Source: Syncephalis fuscata (Eukaryota > Zoopagomycota > Zoopagomycetes > Zoopagales > Piptocephalidaceae). Taken from it: DNA of 29,013 nucleotides. The position numbers and the translations under genes were made by a program. The notes under the pieces are model-generated. The model saw only the letters and a program-made list of their open reading frames with translations, was not told where the DNA came from and did no database searches. The stretch covers positions 1 to 29,013 of the forward strand of contig JAHLTZ010000095.1 in NCBI GenBank assembly GCA_025786725.1. The letters run 5' to 3'. Of this stretch, positions 10,894-20,389 are shown one piece after another; the first letter of the stretch is position 1; the number at the start of each line of letters is the position of its first letter.

Positions 10894-12547
10894 CTACTCC
10901 TTAAACCACCACGATACAGACACGCCCACTGCAGCCATGGCTATTGCCGTGCCTACCGGCCACCACGGCCATGATGACTCTGATGATGCTTTAGACGATA
11001 AGGACTTGTTCCGTCTTTTCTTCAAGCGTGAACTGCGTCGTGATTGTTTTGGTGGCGTGGTAGTGGCAGATTTTGCCGTTTGTGTGTGCAACAGCTCGGG
11101 CGATGACGACAGTGGCGTGGCTGTATCGTGTACAGTTCGTATACTCGCAATTACATACCCAAAAGTACGGCTAATGCTGTCCCAGTAGTAACGCTGCCAG
11201 TTCTGCCGTGTCGTCTCCTCCTGACTCAATGGAACGCCACGTTGCGTCAAACGCAATTCCGTCGAGGATTCACCTTGTGCTAATGTAATGGCTACATTCG
11301 ACAAATGATCTATACCAATACCAAACCAAGTTAAATATCGTAATATTATATCATTTTCTACCTACTTGCAGGCCAAGAAGAAAAGCGCCAGCTCATTACA
11401 ATCTTTTCGTCCGGTACCTAGTAATATCAGTTAGTTATTGCTCTATTTTCTACGCTTAGTGCAAACAGCTTACTAATTCAACAATAGTACCAGTGATATT
11501 GCTATCAAATAGACTGAAATCACTGCCAACTTCCGGTCGAATACAGCAGAGCTACGAGTCCACGCTTGCACTTTGTCTTGGTTAATAAAACATCATAAAG
11601 ATCATGGGCACTGGCCACAAATTCCGCATTGACCTTAATATCTGTTGTGGAAAAATGACCCGCTGCCGGCTTTTTAGTAGTAGTAGTCTCGGCTGCAGTT
11701 GATGCATCGGTGGATTTGGCGGATGTTTTGTTCACTGAGGATGTCGCCGTGTTAGAAAGACCAAGTTGCTCTGGTGGGATATACACATCCTTTGAATGGG
11801 CTAATAGCTCATATTAGCTACTTTCAAATAATACAATTCTACTAAATACCATCAATCAATCTTTTGAAAATCGACCCAACTTTTTACGTAATTCAGCAGT
11901 TAGTGATTTACGTATCAGTTGTTTGACAAATCCATTTCACGTGTCTCTCCATCATAGTTATATCAAACTATCATTTACACAAGTTAAATAGATAGATAAA
12001 TAATATTATAGTCGCATACATACCACAAACTCATCCTCTTCTGTGTCGTGCATAATCTCTGGAATACTGATACTTCCTTTGACAGGAATACCATCGGCAG
12101 TATTACCTAATTGTTTTAAAAGCAAAAAACACAAGTGAACATGTATTAGCCAGCGCTACAAGGATAAACAGGCTATTTGCTACCTTCAAAACCAAGTTTC
12201 ATCACAAGATCATACAACGTAATCACCTTGCCTTTACGCTGGTTGACATCAACATCACCTGTGCAATCCAAAAGTGAGGCGACTTTTACAGAGGCACCAG
12301 AGCCATCTGATACTGTAGTACCTGGTAGCTGTTCAGTAAAATAAGATTTGGCCCATACATAGCAGTTCTTTTCCGTCCTATATTCAATAGTAATTATCCA
12401 GTAGCTCTTAGCGCCAACCAATATAATTACCAGTGCCTAATAACAAAGAAAAGTAGCCAAGTAGTGTCAGTTAGCGTTGTAGTAAACTGGTAAACTACAA
12501 TTGAATTACCAGTTGTTGACGTTCTTCCAATTTGCCATACTCGCCAT
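10894..12547 (-). CDS. AHA1: Aha1, Hsp90 ATPase activator with a C-terminal membrane tail
   Basis: Binds Hsp90 and stimulates its ATPase. Eight exons on the minus strand: 12547-12510, 12436-12431 (6 nt), 12377-12184, 12106-12024, 11967-11850, 11800-11474, 11417-11366 and 11309-10894. The N-terminal domain shows NNW-HW-TEKNC and DVNQRKGKVITLYDL; the C-terminal START-like domain shows FVASAHDLYDVL, QAWTR, SLFDSNITG, KIVMSWRF and NWQRYYWDSISRTFGY. Splice phases fit throughout if three missing bases in exon 5 and two in exon 6 are allowed; the total is then about 412 residues against roughly 340-350 in human and yeast. The extra length is a Ser/Thr-rich linker, a basic cluster (SSRLKKRRNK) and a hydrophobic segment WPWWPVGTAIAMAAVGVSVS followed by WWFKE and stop, as in tail-anchored proteins. 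The tail lies in the same uninterrupted exon as the conserved FGY. Confidence 0.88.
12431..12436 (-). other. AHA1: 6-nt microexon of AHA1
   Basis: The hexamer GCACTG is preceded by TTATTAG and followed by GTAATTAT, giving proper acceptor and donor. It supplies the His-Trp of the conserved NNWHWTEKN motif. Skipping it leaves the reading frame intact but removes HW. Flanking introns are 73 bp (12437-12509, with a CTAAC branch-like site) and 53 bp (12378-12430). Confidence 0.8.
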
Positions 12548-12810
12548 GTTGTTTATGAATAAAAAGATACAAACAGCCGACTAAATAATAGCTTGCAACA
12601 GATGGTAGGTGACAAGAAAGAAAAGACGCGCTTTGGCAATCAATAGCAAACTTTTCAGAACAACAAGGAAAAGATATGATGAATGGATGGCGAATTTTCT
12701 AGATGCTTCCATTATCTGTTCCAATCATCATCATTCTATCATTGATTCTAGCCGATTCACTCACACTCACACCCACACCTCACTACTACGTCGATTGAAT
12801 CTCTAGTACT
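12548..12810. promoter_or_regulatory. Divergent AHA1 / TRS23 promoter with heat-shock element
   Basis: 263 bp separate the diverging starts. At 12692-12709 lies GAATTTTCTAGATGCTTC: four alternating 5-bp units GAA-nn-TTC-nn-GAT-nn-TTC, of which three are perfect and one has a single mismatch. This is the arrangement bound by heat-shock factor trimers. It sits 144 bp upstream of the AHA1 ATG and 101 bp upstream of TRS23. Heat induction of AHA1 is known in yeast, so regulation by Hsf1 is a reasonable inference. The short open frame that overlaps this region is not considered a gene. Confidence 0.6.
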
Positions 12811-13319
12811 ATGATTTACTCTGTATACATCATCAATAAAGCAGGTGGTCTTATTTTTCAAAGAGATTTTGGAGATAATCTTAACCGCTTATCTGGCAAT
12901 GACTATCTGATTCTGGCCGGCACTTTTCATGGGTAGGTCATCTGATGTGTTGACTTGTTGTTTGGCTGATAGCCCATAAGTGTATACGCCATTGCCTCAA
13001 AGATTTCGCCGATACCAGGTTCATCGGGTATTGACATGATTGAAGCAGATACGTTTCGTCTCTTCTGCTTCCAAACACTTACTGGTAGGTGTTGATCTGC
13101 ATAGAATGGCTTGAATGATACTGATGGTGATATATAGGTATCAAATTCTTATTGATAACTGACCCACAACACGCACAGGCCGACCAACACTTGCGAAAGA
13201 TCTATGAGCTGTATTCGGATTTTGTTATGAAAAATCCGTTTTATAAGCTGGAAATGCCTGTTCGATGTGAGCTGTTTGACGAGCGACTTGCTAGATTTAT
13301 AAAAGCTGTGGGCACATAG
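12811..13319 (+). CDS. TRS23: TRAPP core subunit Trs23 / TRAPPC4
   Basis: Longin-fold subunit of the TRAPP complexes, which activate Rab GTPase Ypt1/Rab1 in ER-Golgi transport. Three exons, 12811-12932, 12981-13084 and 13138-13319, with introns of 48 and 53 bp, encode 135 residues without a break. The start [20 protein letters not shown] is the typical longin strand pair. It is followed by [41 protein letters not shown] and the diagnostic [30 protein letters not shown] (quoted here in pieces: [22 protein letters not shown]). Human and S. cerevisiae orthologues are about 219 residues because a PDZ-like insert sits after the first strands; here only a short linker is present. Divergent neighbour of AHA1. 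Confidence 0.93.
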
Positions 13320-13998
13320 TTCGTATTATAATTAGATAATCGTATTTTAAAGGTGTTTGATACTTTTTTCTGTTAGTAAATAAATGTAAATGCAGAAAAA
13401 TATAATATTGTTTAAAAGGTGATGAATTATTTATCATTGATGTAATCTTTAGAGCAGTAGGATAAAGCAAGATTGGTGTTTATTTAACGGTAGATTTATC
13501 ATAGAAATCATTATATTAAAGCTTATTTTTTATTTATATAAATTAAATGTTAAACTATTTGGACAAGTATTAACTATAACCGTATTGTCATTAAATTACT
13601 TATTTTATTTTATATATTTGAATTTCATATCATTATCCTTAGCATAGATGATTAGTAAAGTACACAATAGTATTATTATATATTAGTAAATGAAGTAATG
13701 GCTCCTATACTTAATGGCCTGAATAAATAAATCACAGTCGATAGCAGCATTCTACTTTAGTAAACACAATTCATATCAAGAAATATGAAGCAGAAAACGC
13801 AGCGATACAAACATAATTTCAGCGAAATTAATTATACTTTGAATTGCTGAATGTTCAGCTGTTTCATGCAGAATGCACAGTCCACGGGTTCTTTTTTCAA
13901 AGCTTGATTGTTCTCTAAAACCTTTTTATCGAAAGCAGTATTTTTTAATATCTTACATTGATATGTGTAAATTGCCTAGTATTGATATATTTAGTTAT

Positions 13999-14049
13999 GG
14001 TTGTTTTGATCTAACGAGTAATACACGGCTTAGTTAAATCAAAACAACC
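13999..14049. repeat. Inverted repeat, 17-bp stem
   Basis: GGTTGTTTTGATCTAAC (13999-14015) pairs with GTTAAATCAAAACAACC (14033-14049) with one mismatch, around a 17-nt loop. Function unknown; it could be an RNA hairpin or the remnant of a small inverted-repeat element. Confidence 0.6.
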
Positions 14050-14533
14050 TTTAATGAACTACACGTTATTGCTTTTGGCAAAATAGGAATTGGCTTGTGC
14101 ACAGCATCACCTTTCTTGTTTTGCCCCTTTTTAAACCGCTACCTTTAAGTGCTTTTTATTCAAGCATGCATTTCGGCAATATACTTTACATGTCTTCAAT
14201 ACATTCGACGGTGCAGTATTCAACATGCTCATTTGTAGATAGAGCAGGAGTTTGTTCTTGTATTTAGTATATAGTCTGTTAAGAAAAGGAATACAACACA
14301 CATGGCCACTCCTAATTAGGTTGCTATAGTAGTAATAAAAAAGCTGTTTATTTTATTTTAAAAAATTGGCCACTACTAAAATCATAGGCATTAATAAGCA
14401 AATCAGCCATTGATGTAAACCACGGTCTGTAGCTTGCATGATAGCGCATTGGCCTGCCGCCTAAACCATCAGACTATTGTAATGCATGAACCATGATGGA
14501 ACTTTGCGTGTTTATTCCGGCCCGAAGCTATGT

Positions 14534-14698
14534 TCACAACTTGCCGTTTTTAGACAGTATTCTGAGGTTTGGGTCAAGTTTTGAGAGGTCAGACACAAAT
14601 GACTCATATATAGTATTTGTACTTTCAGTGGAAGCAAGGGGATTTATTTTTACATTTCGGCTTTGGTTGCCGCTTTTGTTATTGCGAAGCATGCACAT
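14534..14698 (-). CDS. Possible small protein, unrecognised
   Basis: ATG at 14698-14696, stop at 14536-14534, 54 residues. Composition is balanced and polar (SGNQSRNVKINPLAST, then SFVSDLSKLDPNLRILSKNG), unlike the A/T-biased chance frames around it, and the local DNA is somewhat GC-richer. There is no splice evidence, no family match and no membrane segment. It may equally be chance. Confidence 0.2.
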   Translation of the reverse strand: MCMLRNNKSGNQSRNVKINPLASTESTNTIYESFVSDLSKLDPNLRILSKNGKL

Positions 14699-15235
14699 CT
14701 GTATCGTTGTTTTTATAGGTGTTGAGCTGAGCTTAGTATACAGCTAATTCCAAAATATTTATAACTGCACAAATGTATAACATAACTATTAGCATAATTG
14801 CATTGTCAGGATATTAAATAAAGCATTGACTAGTATAATGGATAGCTGAATAAAACGTATCTTCCATAACTGAGCTTATCAGGGCAGTTAGTTCTTTCTT
14901 TCAAATAAAACGCTCCTTTAAAAAAATTTGTTTTGTAAACGCTAAATAGATAAACAGTTTTTTAGCTTGTTGAACCAAGAGTAAAGATCAGTGTATTATA
15001 CAGCATATTGATAATTTATAAAAGAGTTTTGCTATTCTTAATTAGATTAATAAATTCTGGAAGCAAGGCAAAACGGCTGTATAAATCCAAGGCGATAAGA
15101 ACCAACAACATGTGACTGTTTCTGTTAATATGGTGTTACGACTATATAACATCATTAAACATGCTTTTCTGTGCTTCTGCAGAAGCAACCCTTTTTTGCA
15201 TATTCACATAGCTTATATCGTTCGTTTTTTTAATT

Positions 15236-17437
15236 ATGAATACGAGTCAGGAAGAAAGCGCCACTAAATCCACTAGATTGCTGGCAAGCTTTCCTTCAGA
15301 TAAAAAAGCATATACCGATACTGAAAAGGTTGCAGTAGCTTACGTCGGGGATGACGAGTCGCTGGTTTAACGCACGAAATAGTGCGGGCAACCGTCAGCA
15401 ACACTGACGATCCAACACTGCCCACTATGACATTTCGTTTTTGGGTTCTAGGCACATTCTTCACTATTGTACTTTCGTTTATTAATCAGTTCTTCTGGTT
15501 CGTGCTACGCCGGTTGTCGTAACAGTACTGGTGGCCCAGCTGCTTTCCTATCCGATGGGTGTCGCTATGGCCCGTGTACTGCCAAAAAGAACAGTTGGAA
15601 AAGGCTTTTTTACTTTTCATTGAATCCCGGCCCATTTAACATTAAGGAACACGTATTAATTACTGCATGTGCTAATGCTGCGGCTGGCACCGTCTACGCC
15701 ATTGATATCGTCACTATCAAACGTATTTACTACAAGCAGGACTTGGGTTTTTTGCTTCCTTATTGCTTGTTATTACAACTCAATGTCTTGGATATGGACT
15801 AGCCGGTATGGCTCGCCGGTTTCTAGTCCGTCCAGCCTCAATGATCTGGCCTGCTCAACTGGCAAATGTTGCGCTATTCCGTACTCTGCATGAAAAGGAG
15901 AACTCGACGCAGGGTCAAATTACACGTTTACGCTTCTTCCTAGTTACTACACTAGCTAGCTTTGCCTACTATTTTCTTCCTGGCTATCTGGCCACTTTTC
16001 TTAGTACTGTCTCGCTATTGTGCTACTTTGCACCCCATAACAAACTGGCTAACCAACTAGGCTCTGGGGAGCGTGGACTTGGTTTGTTCACTATATCATT
16101 CAACTGGAATTACATTGTATCTTTTCTTACATCACCTTTGGTCGTGCCATTCTGGGCCCAGGCCAACGTATTTGTCGGATTTATACTTTACGTTTTTGTG
16201 CTAGTACCCATTGGGTATTATGGCAATCTATGGGATGCCAAAAACTATCCAATACTAGGCAGCGATCTATTCACTAAAGAAGGCGAAAATTATGATACGC
16301 TAGCAATTCTTGATGAACGACTTCAACTAGACGAAACAAAATATGCCCAGGTTGGAGCACCTCGCATGACCTTCTTTTTTGCAATCGGCTACGGCTTTGG
16401 ATTTGCCACGTTATCGGCCATTTTATCGCATACCGTATTATACTACGGCAAAGAAATTGCTTCTCGGTTCCGTAGCATGAAAACCCACGACGGCGACATC
16501 CACGCCAGAATGATGGACCAATACCCAGAAGTGCCTGTTGCATGGTATGCTGGCGTGTTTGTAGCAAACATGATAGCTGCTATCATTGCATGTGAAGCAT
16601 TTGGTCTTGATCTTCCTTGGTGGGGGCTTATTTTCGCCATTGTACTCAGTGCTATATTTATTATTCCAGTTGGCATTATTACAGCAATCACTAATCAGTT
16701 ACCAGGAATTCACATCATCACAGAAATGGTCATTGGCTTCATTCTTCCAGGACGTGCCATCGCTAATGTGACGTTTAAAACCTACGGCAACATCACCATG
16801 TTTCAAGGTATCATCTTTTTGGGCGACATGAAGTTAGGACACTATATGAAAATACCACCTCGTCACATGTTTATTGCGCAAACCTTTGGAACTATGGTGC
16901 AGGCGTTGTTAACCTATCGACGGCATATCTAATGTTTGCACTAGTTCCCAATATTTGCGGTGAGACAGAACGCGTCTGGAGCTGTGACAGTGCTCGAGTG
17001 TTTATAACGGCTCAGTTATTTGGGGAGTTATCGGTCCAAATCGTATGTTTGGCTCCACAGGATATTATTCAGCACTCAATTGGTGGTTCCTAGTTGGTTT
17101 GTTGCTGCCCATTCCATTCTGGCTCCTGACGCGTCGCAATCCCAACTCGTGGATAAAGTATATTCATATACCAGTGCTGCTTGGAGGTACTGGTAACATG
17201 CCGCCTGCTCGGCCTGGTATGTTTACATCGTGGTTTATTGTTGGATTCATCTTCCAATTCTTTGTCTATCGTTATCGCAACGCTTGGTGGAAACGATTCA
17301 ATTATATATTATCCGCGGGACTCGACTCTGGCGTTGCCATTAGCGGATTGGTAATATTCTTTGCCTTCCAATACAAAGAAATAGCACTTGAATGGTGGGG
17401 CAATCAGCCTGACTGTCCCATGTTTGAAAGGTTGTAA
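15236..17437 (+). CDS. OPT-family oligopeptide transporter (six single-base frame breaks)
   Basis: Proton-coupled uptake of tetra- and pentapeptides (or glutathione) across the plasma membrane, as in yeast Opt1 and fission-yeast Isp4. Intronless. Motifs in order: [20 protein letters not shown] (the family's VxxxDDP...TFR entry motif), [23 protein letters not shown] (the NPGPFN.KEH signature), a long uninterrupted block at 15763-16910 with many hydrophobic helices, [15 protein letters not shown], then CDSARVF and the final helices to PMFERL. The frame shifts near 15367, 15500, 15616, 15750, 16907 and 17012; adding one base at each gives exactly 736 codons including the stop. Several breaks sit in T-runs. 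About 12-16 transmembrane segments are expected. Start ATG 15236 gives a cytosolic, Ser/Lys/Asp-rich N-terminus. Function is secure at family level, substrate unknown. Confidence 0.92.
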
Positions 17438-17879
17438 TTTATTTACGGCCTTTTTACAACTAGCCATCGCTGATGTGTTTAACTTTATGATGACAATGAA
17501 TAGTATAATGGTTTATGATTATGATTATGATTATTAACTTATAAACTGTACTAATATTACTAGTATCACAATCACGTTGCTCATATGTAGCAGGTCTATT
17601 TTTGACAATTTTGCTGTGTGCACTTTTAATAAATTACAACAATTATAATAAAGTATTGTTTTGTTATATTAATTCTATAGCATGTTTTTCTTAAACTTTT
17701 CAATCTTTGAATTTATGTTTAAGCAATTATCAAGAGGCGTTAATAAAATATCCAATTCTACCATATCTTTTTGGTAAGCAATATTACTTTTTATAGTAAA
17801 GCAGCGCTTTCCATATAATTGCCAAATGTTTACGGCTGTAATAGCTCTGATTGGTATCTTTAAGTATTTAATACCTTAT
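17438..17879. other. AT-rich spacer with short microsatellite
   Basis: 3' flank of the OPT gene. It has several AATAAA-like polyadenylation candidates near 17628-17650 and a TATGAT-type microsatellite at about 17514-17535. No gene recognised. Confidence 0.5.
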
Positions 17880-18840
17880 TGTAGTAATTGTCGATAGCTT
17901 CAAGTGACTTTTATATCGTGCTATATAAACTCTATATTCATTATTATACTCTTGTAGGCATTCTAGTTTGCTTTGTAATGACTGCATCTAAATCAAACTC
18001 TTCATTAAAAAAAGACCCATACTTTGCTGCAATTCTATTTCACGCTTCTTTAGTTTTTTTTTCTTTTTCTGTATATTCGTTTTCTAGCCTTTCTTCTTTT
18101 TATGATAATCGTTTTCTATTTCATTTTGTCTTTCACAATAATCATTTTCTAGCTGTCTTCTTTTTTCCTATAATTGCTTTCTAACTTTTCTTCTTTTTTC
18201 TGATAGTTATCCATTATCTCATTTTGTTTTTTCTGCTTTTTTCTAGCTGCACTTCTTGCTCCTTGACTTTATTTTCCAATTCTTCAACTCTACCGCGTAG
18301 TTTAGCGTACTTGAGCAGCAGTGAATTAATGCGTTTTTCCTTACGTAATTTATTACTTTTTTCAGCAAAATAATATTGATTCAAAGCTATTAATTATATA
18401 AGTTTGTATCATGTAAATAGCTGCTTGCTAACCTTGTTTTGCATTGGATGTTGTAATTTCTACAAGTAAAGTTTTATTTTCTTTTACTATTTCATTTTCT
18501 TCCCCTGATATCTTGGAAGTTTGTTGGACAGCGTTGATATCAAAGCTATCTTTGAAATATCTGTAAAAACTATATGTATCCAACTATTTTATAATAAGCC
18601 ACAATGACGGTTGCATTTTAAAAAAACTTTTACTTTTATTGCGCAAAAATTAGTAGCAGTAAGTCACAGTAATGTGTAGCAAAATCTAATTTATTTACAA
18701 TAAAACGAAGCATTTCTATTAGATATATTGATAATGACTTGAATACTGGATTTTGAAGACAAATAAAACAGTTTTCAAAATAAAGGATAGTATTTACGAA
18801 CAAGGCACGCTAAGTGCCAAGACAGCAGTCCTTTTAATTA
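17880..18840 (-). CDS. Hendecad-repeat coiled-coil protein, downstream copy, frame-broken
   Basis: Minus-strand copy of the gene at 18983-20389. Clear exons: 18583-18433 (LDTYSFYRYFKDSF...TTSNAKQ, phase 1) and one from 18386 downwards, joined over a 46-bp intron (18387-18432). The second begins ALNQYYFAEKSNKLRKEKRI, runs through LRGRVEELENKVKEQEVQLEKS, then enters about six 33-bp units encoding LESNYRKKEE-like 11-residue repeats (about 18050-18240). Eleven-residue periodicity is typical of hendecad coiled coils. The frame is lost near 18215 and several times below it; the C-terminus is unclear. The 5' exon is hard to define: homology to the upstream copy extends to about 18830 but without a good start. 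Boundaries are approximate. It may be a pseudogene. Confidence 0.45.
18050..18240 (-). repeat. 33-bp tandem repeats inside coiled-coil gene (downstream copy)
   Basis: About six imperfect units of 33 bp. Read on the plus strand each carries a TTTTCTA...TTTTCTTCTTTTT-like core; on the minus strand each encodes an 11-residue unit of the form (L/I)E-x-x-Y-x-K-K-x-x-x. Confidence 0.6.
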
Positions 18841-18982
18841 TAAATAAACTTTGTATGTATTTGTGTATGTCTTATAAAATATAGCAACTTTTTTTCACAG
18901 TGCAGCAATTTGAAGCAATATATTGTCACAAAATATTGGTGTAAATAGCAACAAATTAATAACTCATTACCTTATTGTACTT

Positions 18983-20389
18983 TTATTTGTCTTTTTTAGA
19001 CCCGTCAATCGTTAAAATTGTATTTAGAGCTTTATGAAAAAATTCTAATAGTAGATCTTTCTTATAGTATCTTTGCTATAATTAGTAGTATCAAGCATAA
19101 CAGAGCAGCAGCTTTTTTATATATTTCTAAATCTTTACGGTTGAAAGAATTTCCGCTAGTACCTTCTATCATTTCAGTAATACTATTGTAATTATTAATT
19201 ATTCCTTTAATCGCCATTTCATATTCTATTAAGCATGGTGCCAAGTCCGTTTCTGCATCTTTGAAGGAACTATTATCTTTTTAATTGAATTTTATTCCAC
19301 GTTTTTGTAGTTCTTTTTCTTTTTTCTGATGGCAGCTTTCTAATTCCTCTATTTTCTTCTGGTAGCTATTTTTACTTCATTTTGTTTGTTGTAATAGTTG
19401 TTTTCTATTTCAGTTTGTTTTTTCTGGTAATTATACTCCAACTCTTCCACCTTCTTTATATAGTCATTTTTTGTTTTGTTTTTTCTCGGTATTTGTTTTT
19501 TAGCTTTTCCTCTTTTTCTTGGTAATTCCTTTCCAATTCCACTTCCTTTTCCGATAGTCGTTTTCTATTTCGTCTCGTTTGTTGCAGTAGTCGCTTTCTA
19601 ATTATTGTTTTTTCTCGATAATTATTTTCAATTTCATTTTGCTTTTTCTTCTCTTTTTTAGCTGTACTTTTTGCTTTTTAACTTTGTTTTCTAGCGCTTC
19701 GACTCTATTGCGTAGTTTGATATTCTTGAACAGCACCAGATTAATACGTTTTGCTTTGTTTAGCTGATCGCGTAATTATATATTTTTTTCATTCAAATCA
19801 CTGGACTTTTTAACAGTATTATATTGATTAAAATCTATTAAATTATATAAACTTGTACAATGTAAGCCTTTGTTTACTGACCTTGTTTTGCACTGTTTGC
19901 TGCATTTTCTTTTGTTTCTTCATGTGCTTTATACGCTATTTCAAGATTTTGTTGATCAGTGCTGATACCAAAGTTGCCTTCAAGATACTCGTTTAAGGCA
20001 GTTCCATCCAACTATTATATAATGAATCTCAATGACAATTGTATTCCACATCTATCTTACCGTCATTACGTAAAAAGTAATAGCAATTATGTCAATAGTG
20101 ATGTATAATAAAAATTTAAATCGTTTACAATGATAACGTGTACTTTTATTAAACAAATTAGCGACTTAATGATTATTTTTTAAATAAATAAACAGTTTTC
20201 CAAAATTAAAGAAGCTATAGTATTCACTCCTGAAGGCAAAGTAGCTGCATCAGCATGCAGACTTATGAGCAAAGGGAAATGGATAGTTTGCTCAATTACT
20301 CTGATCATAAAGGTCTTGGCATGTGGTGAAGGTATTTCATTTATGTTAAAAAGATAGAAAGCACAGCAAAAAAAACTTTCTATATCCAT
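18983..20389 (-). CDS. Hendecad-repeat coiled-coil protein, upstream copy, frame-broken
   Basis: Minus strand. The first frame starts at ATG 20389-20387 with a hydrophobic, signal-peptide-like beginning (SFFCCAFYLFNINEIPSPH), suggesting a secreted protein, though its link to later exons is uncertain. Clear exons: 20011-19882 (LDGTALNEYLEGNFG...SAKQ) and one from 19834, joined by a 47-bp intron (19835-19881); a further intron is likely at 20012-20060. The last exon runs DFNQYNTVKKSSDLNEKN, has a TAA at 19778-19776, then LRDQLNKAKRINLVL and LRNRVEALENKV. About ten 33-bp hendecad units follow (19280-19690), then a non-repeat C-terminal domain (LAPCLIEYEMAIKGIINNYN, NRKDLEIYKKAAALL) ending at TAA 18985-18983. 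Several frame shifts lie in the repeat. The TAA has the same open frame on both sides, so it is not a simple indel. Lineage-specific family; function unknown; possible pseudogene. Confidence 0.5.
19280..19690 (-). repeat. 33-bp tandem repeats inside coiled-coil gene (upstream copy)
   Basis: Roughly ten imperfect 33-bp units encoding NEIENNYREK-, DEIENDYRKR- and ELERNYQEKE-like 11-residue blocks. The unit-length bias and shared consensus with 18050-18240 show that both genes descend from one repeat-bearing ancestor. Confidence 0.65.

Larger units (their letters stand above)
13320..15235. other. Long spacer with a hairpin and one weak small frame
   Basis: 1.9 kb without a convincing gene. It holds a 17-bp-stem inverted repeat at 13999-14049 and a 54-codon minus-strand frame (14698-14534) that reads more like protein than its surroundings but has no recognisable family. 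A plus-strand frame at 14493-14747 overlaps it and is not supported. Confidence 0.5.

Noticed and set aside
10937-11188. Plus-strand open frame overlapping the last AHA1 exon
   Set aside because: Antisense shadow of the GC-rich AHA1 exon; the minus strand carries conserved Aha1 motifs.
14493-14747. Plus-strand 84-codon frame
   Set aside because: Hydrophobic and Leu/Ser/Val-biased without a family match; the opposite-strand frame is slightly more protein-like and neither is well supported.
15236-17437. OPT gene as a pseudogene or several separate small genes
   Set aside because: All six breaks are single-base losses, the restored length is exactly divisible by three and all family motifs are present in order; other genes in the window show the same pattern.
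18050-19690. CRISPR-like array
   Set aside because: The 33-bp periodicity has no spacers; the units are contiguous, degenerate and encode an 11-residue coiled-coil repeat in a eukaryotic gene.
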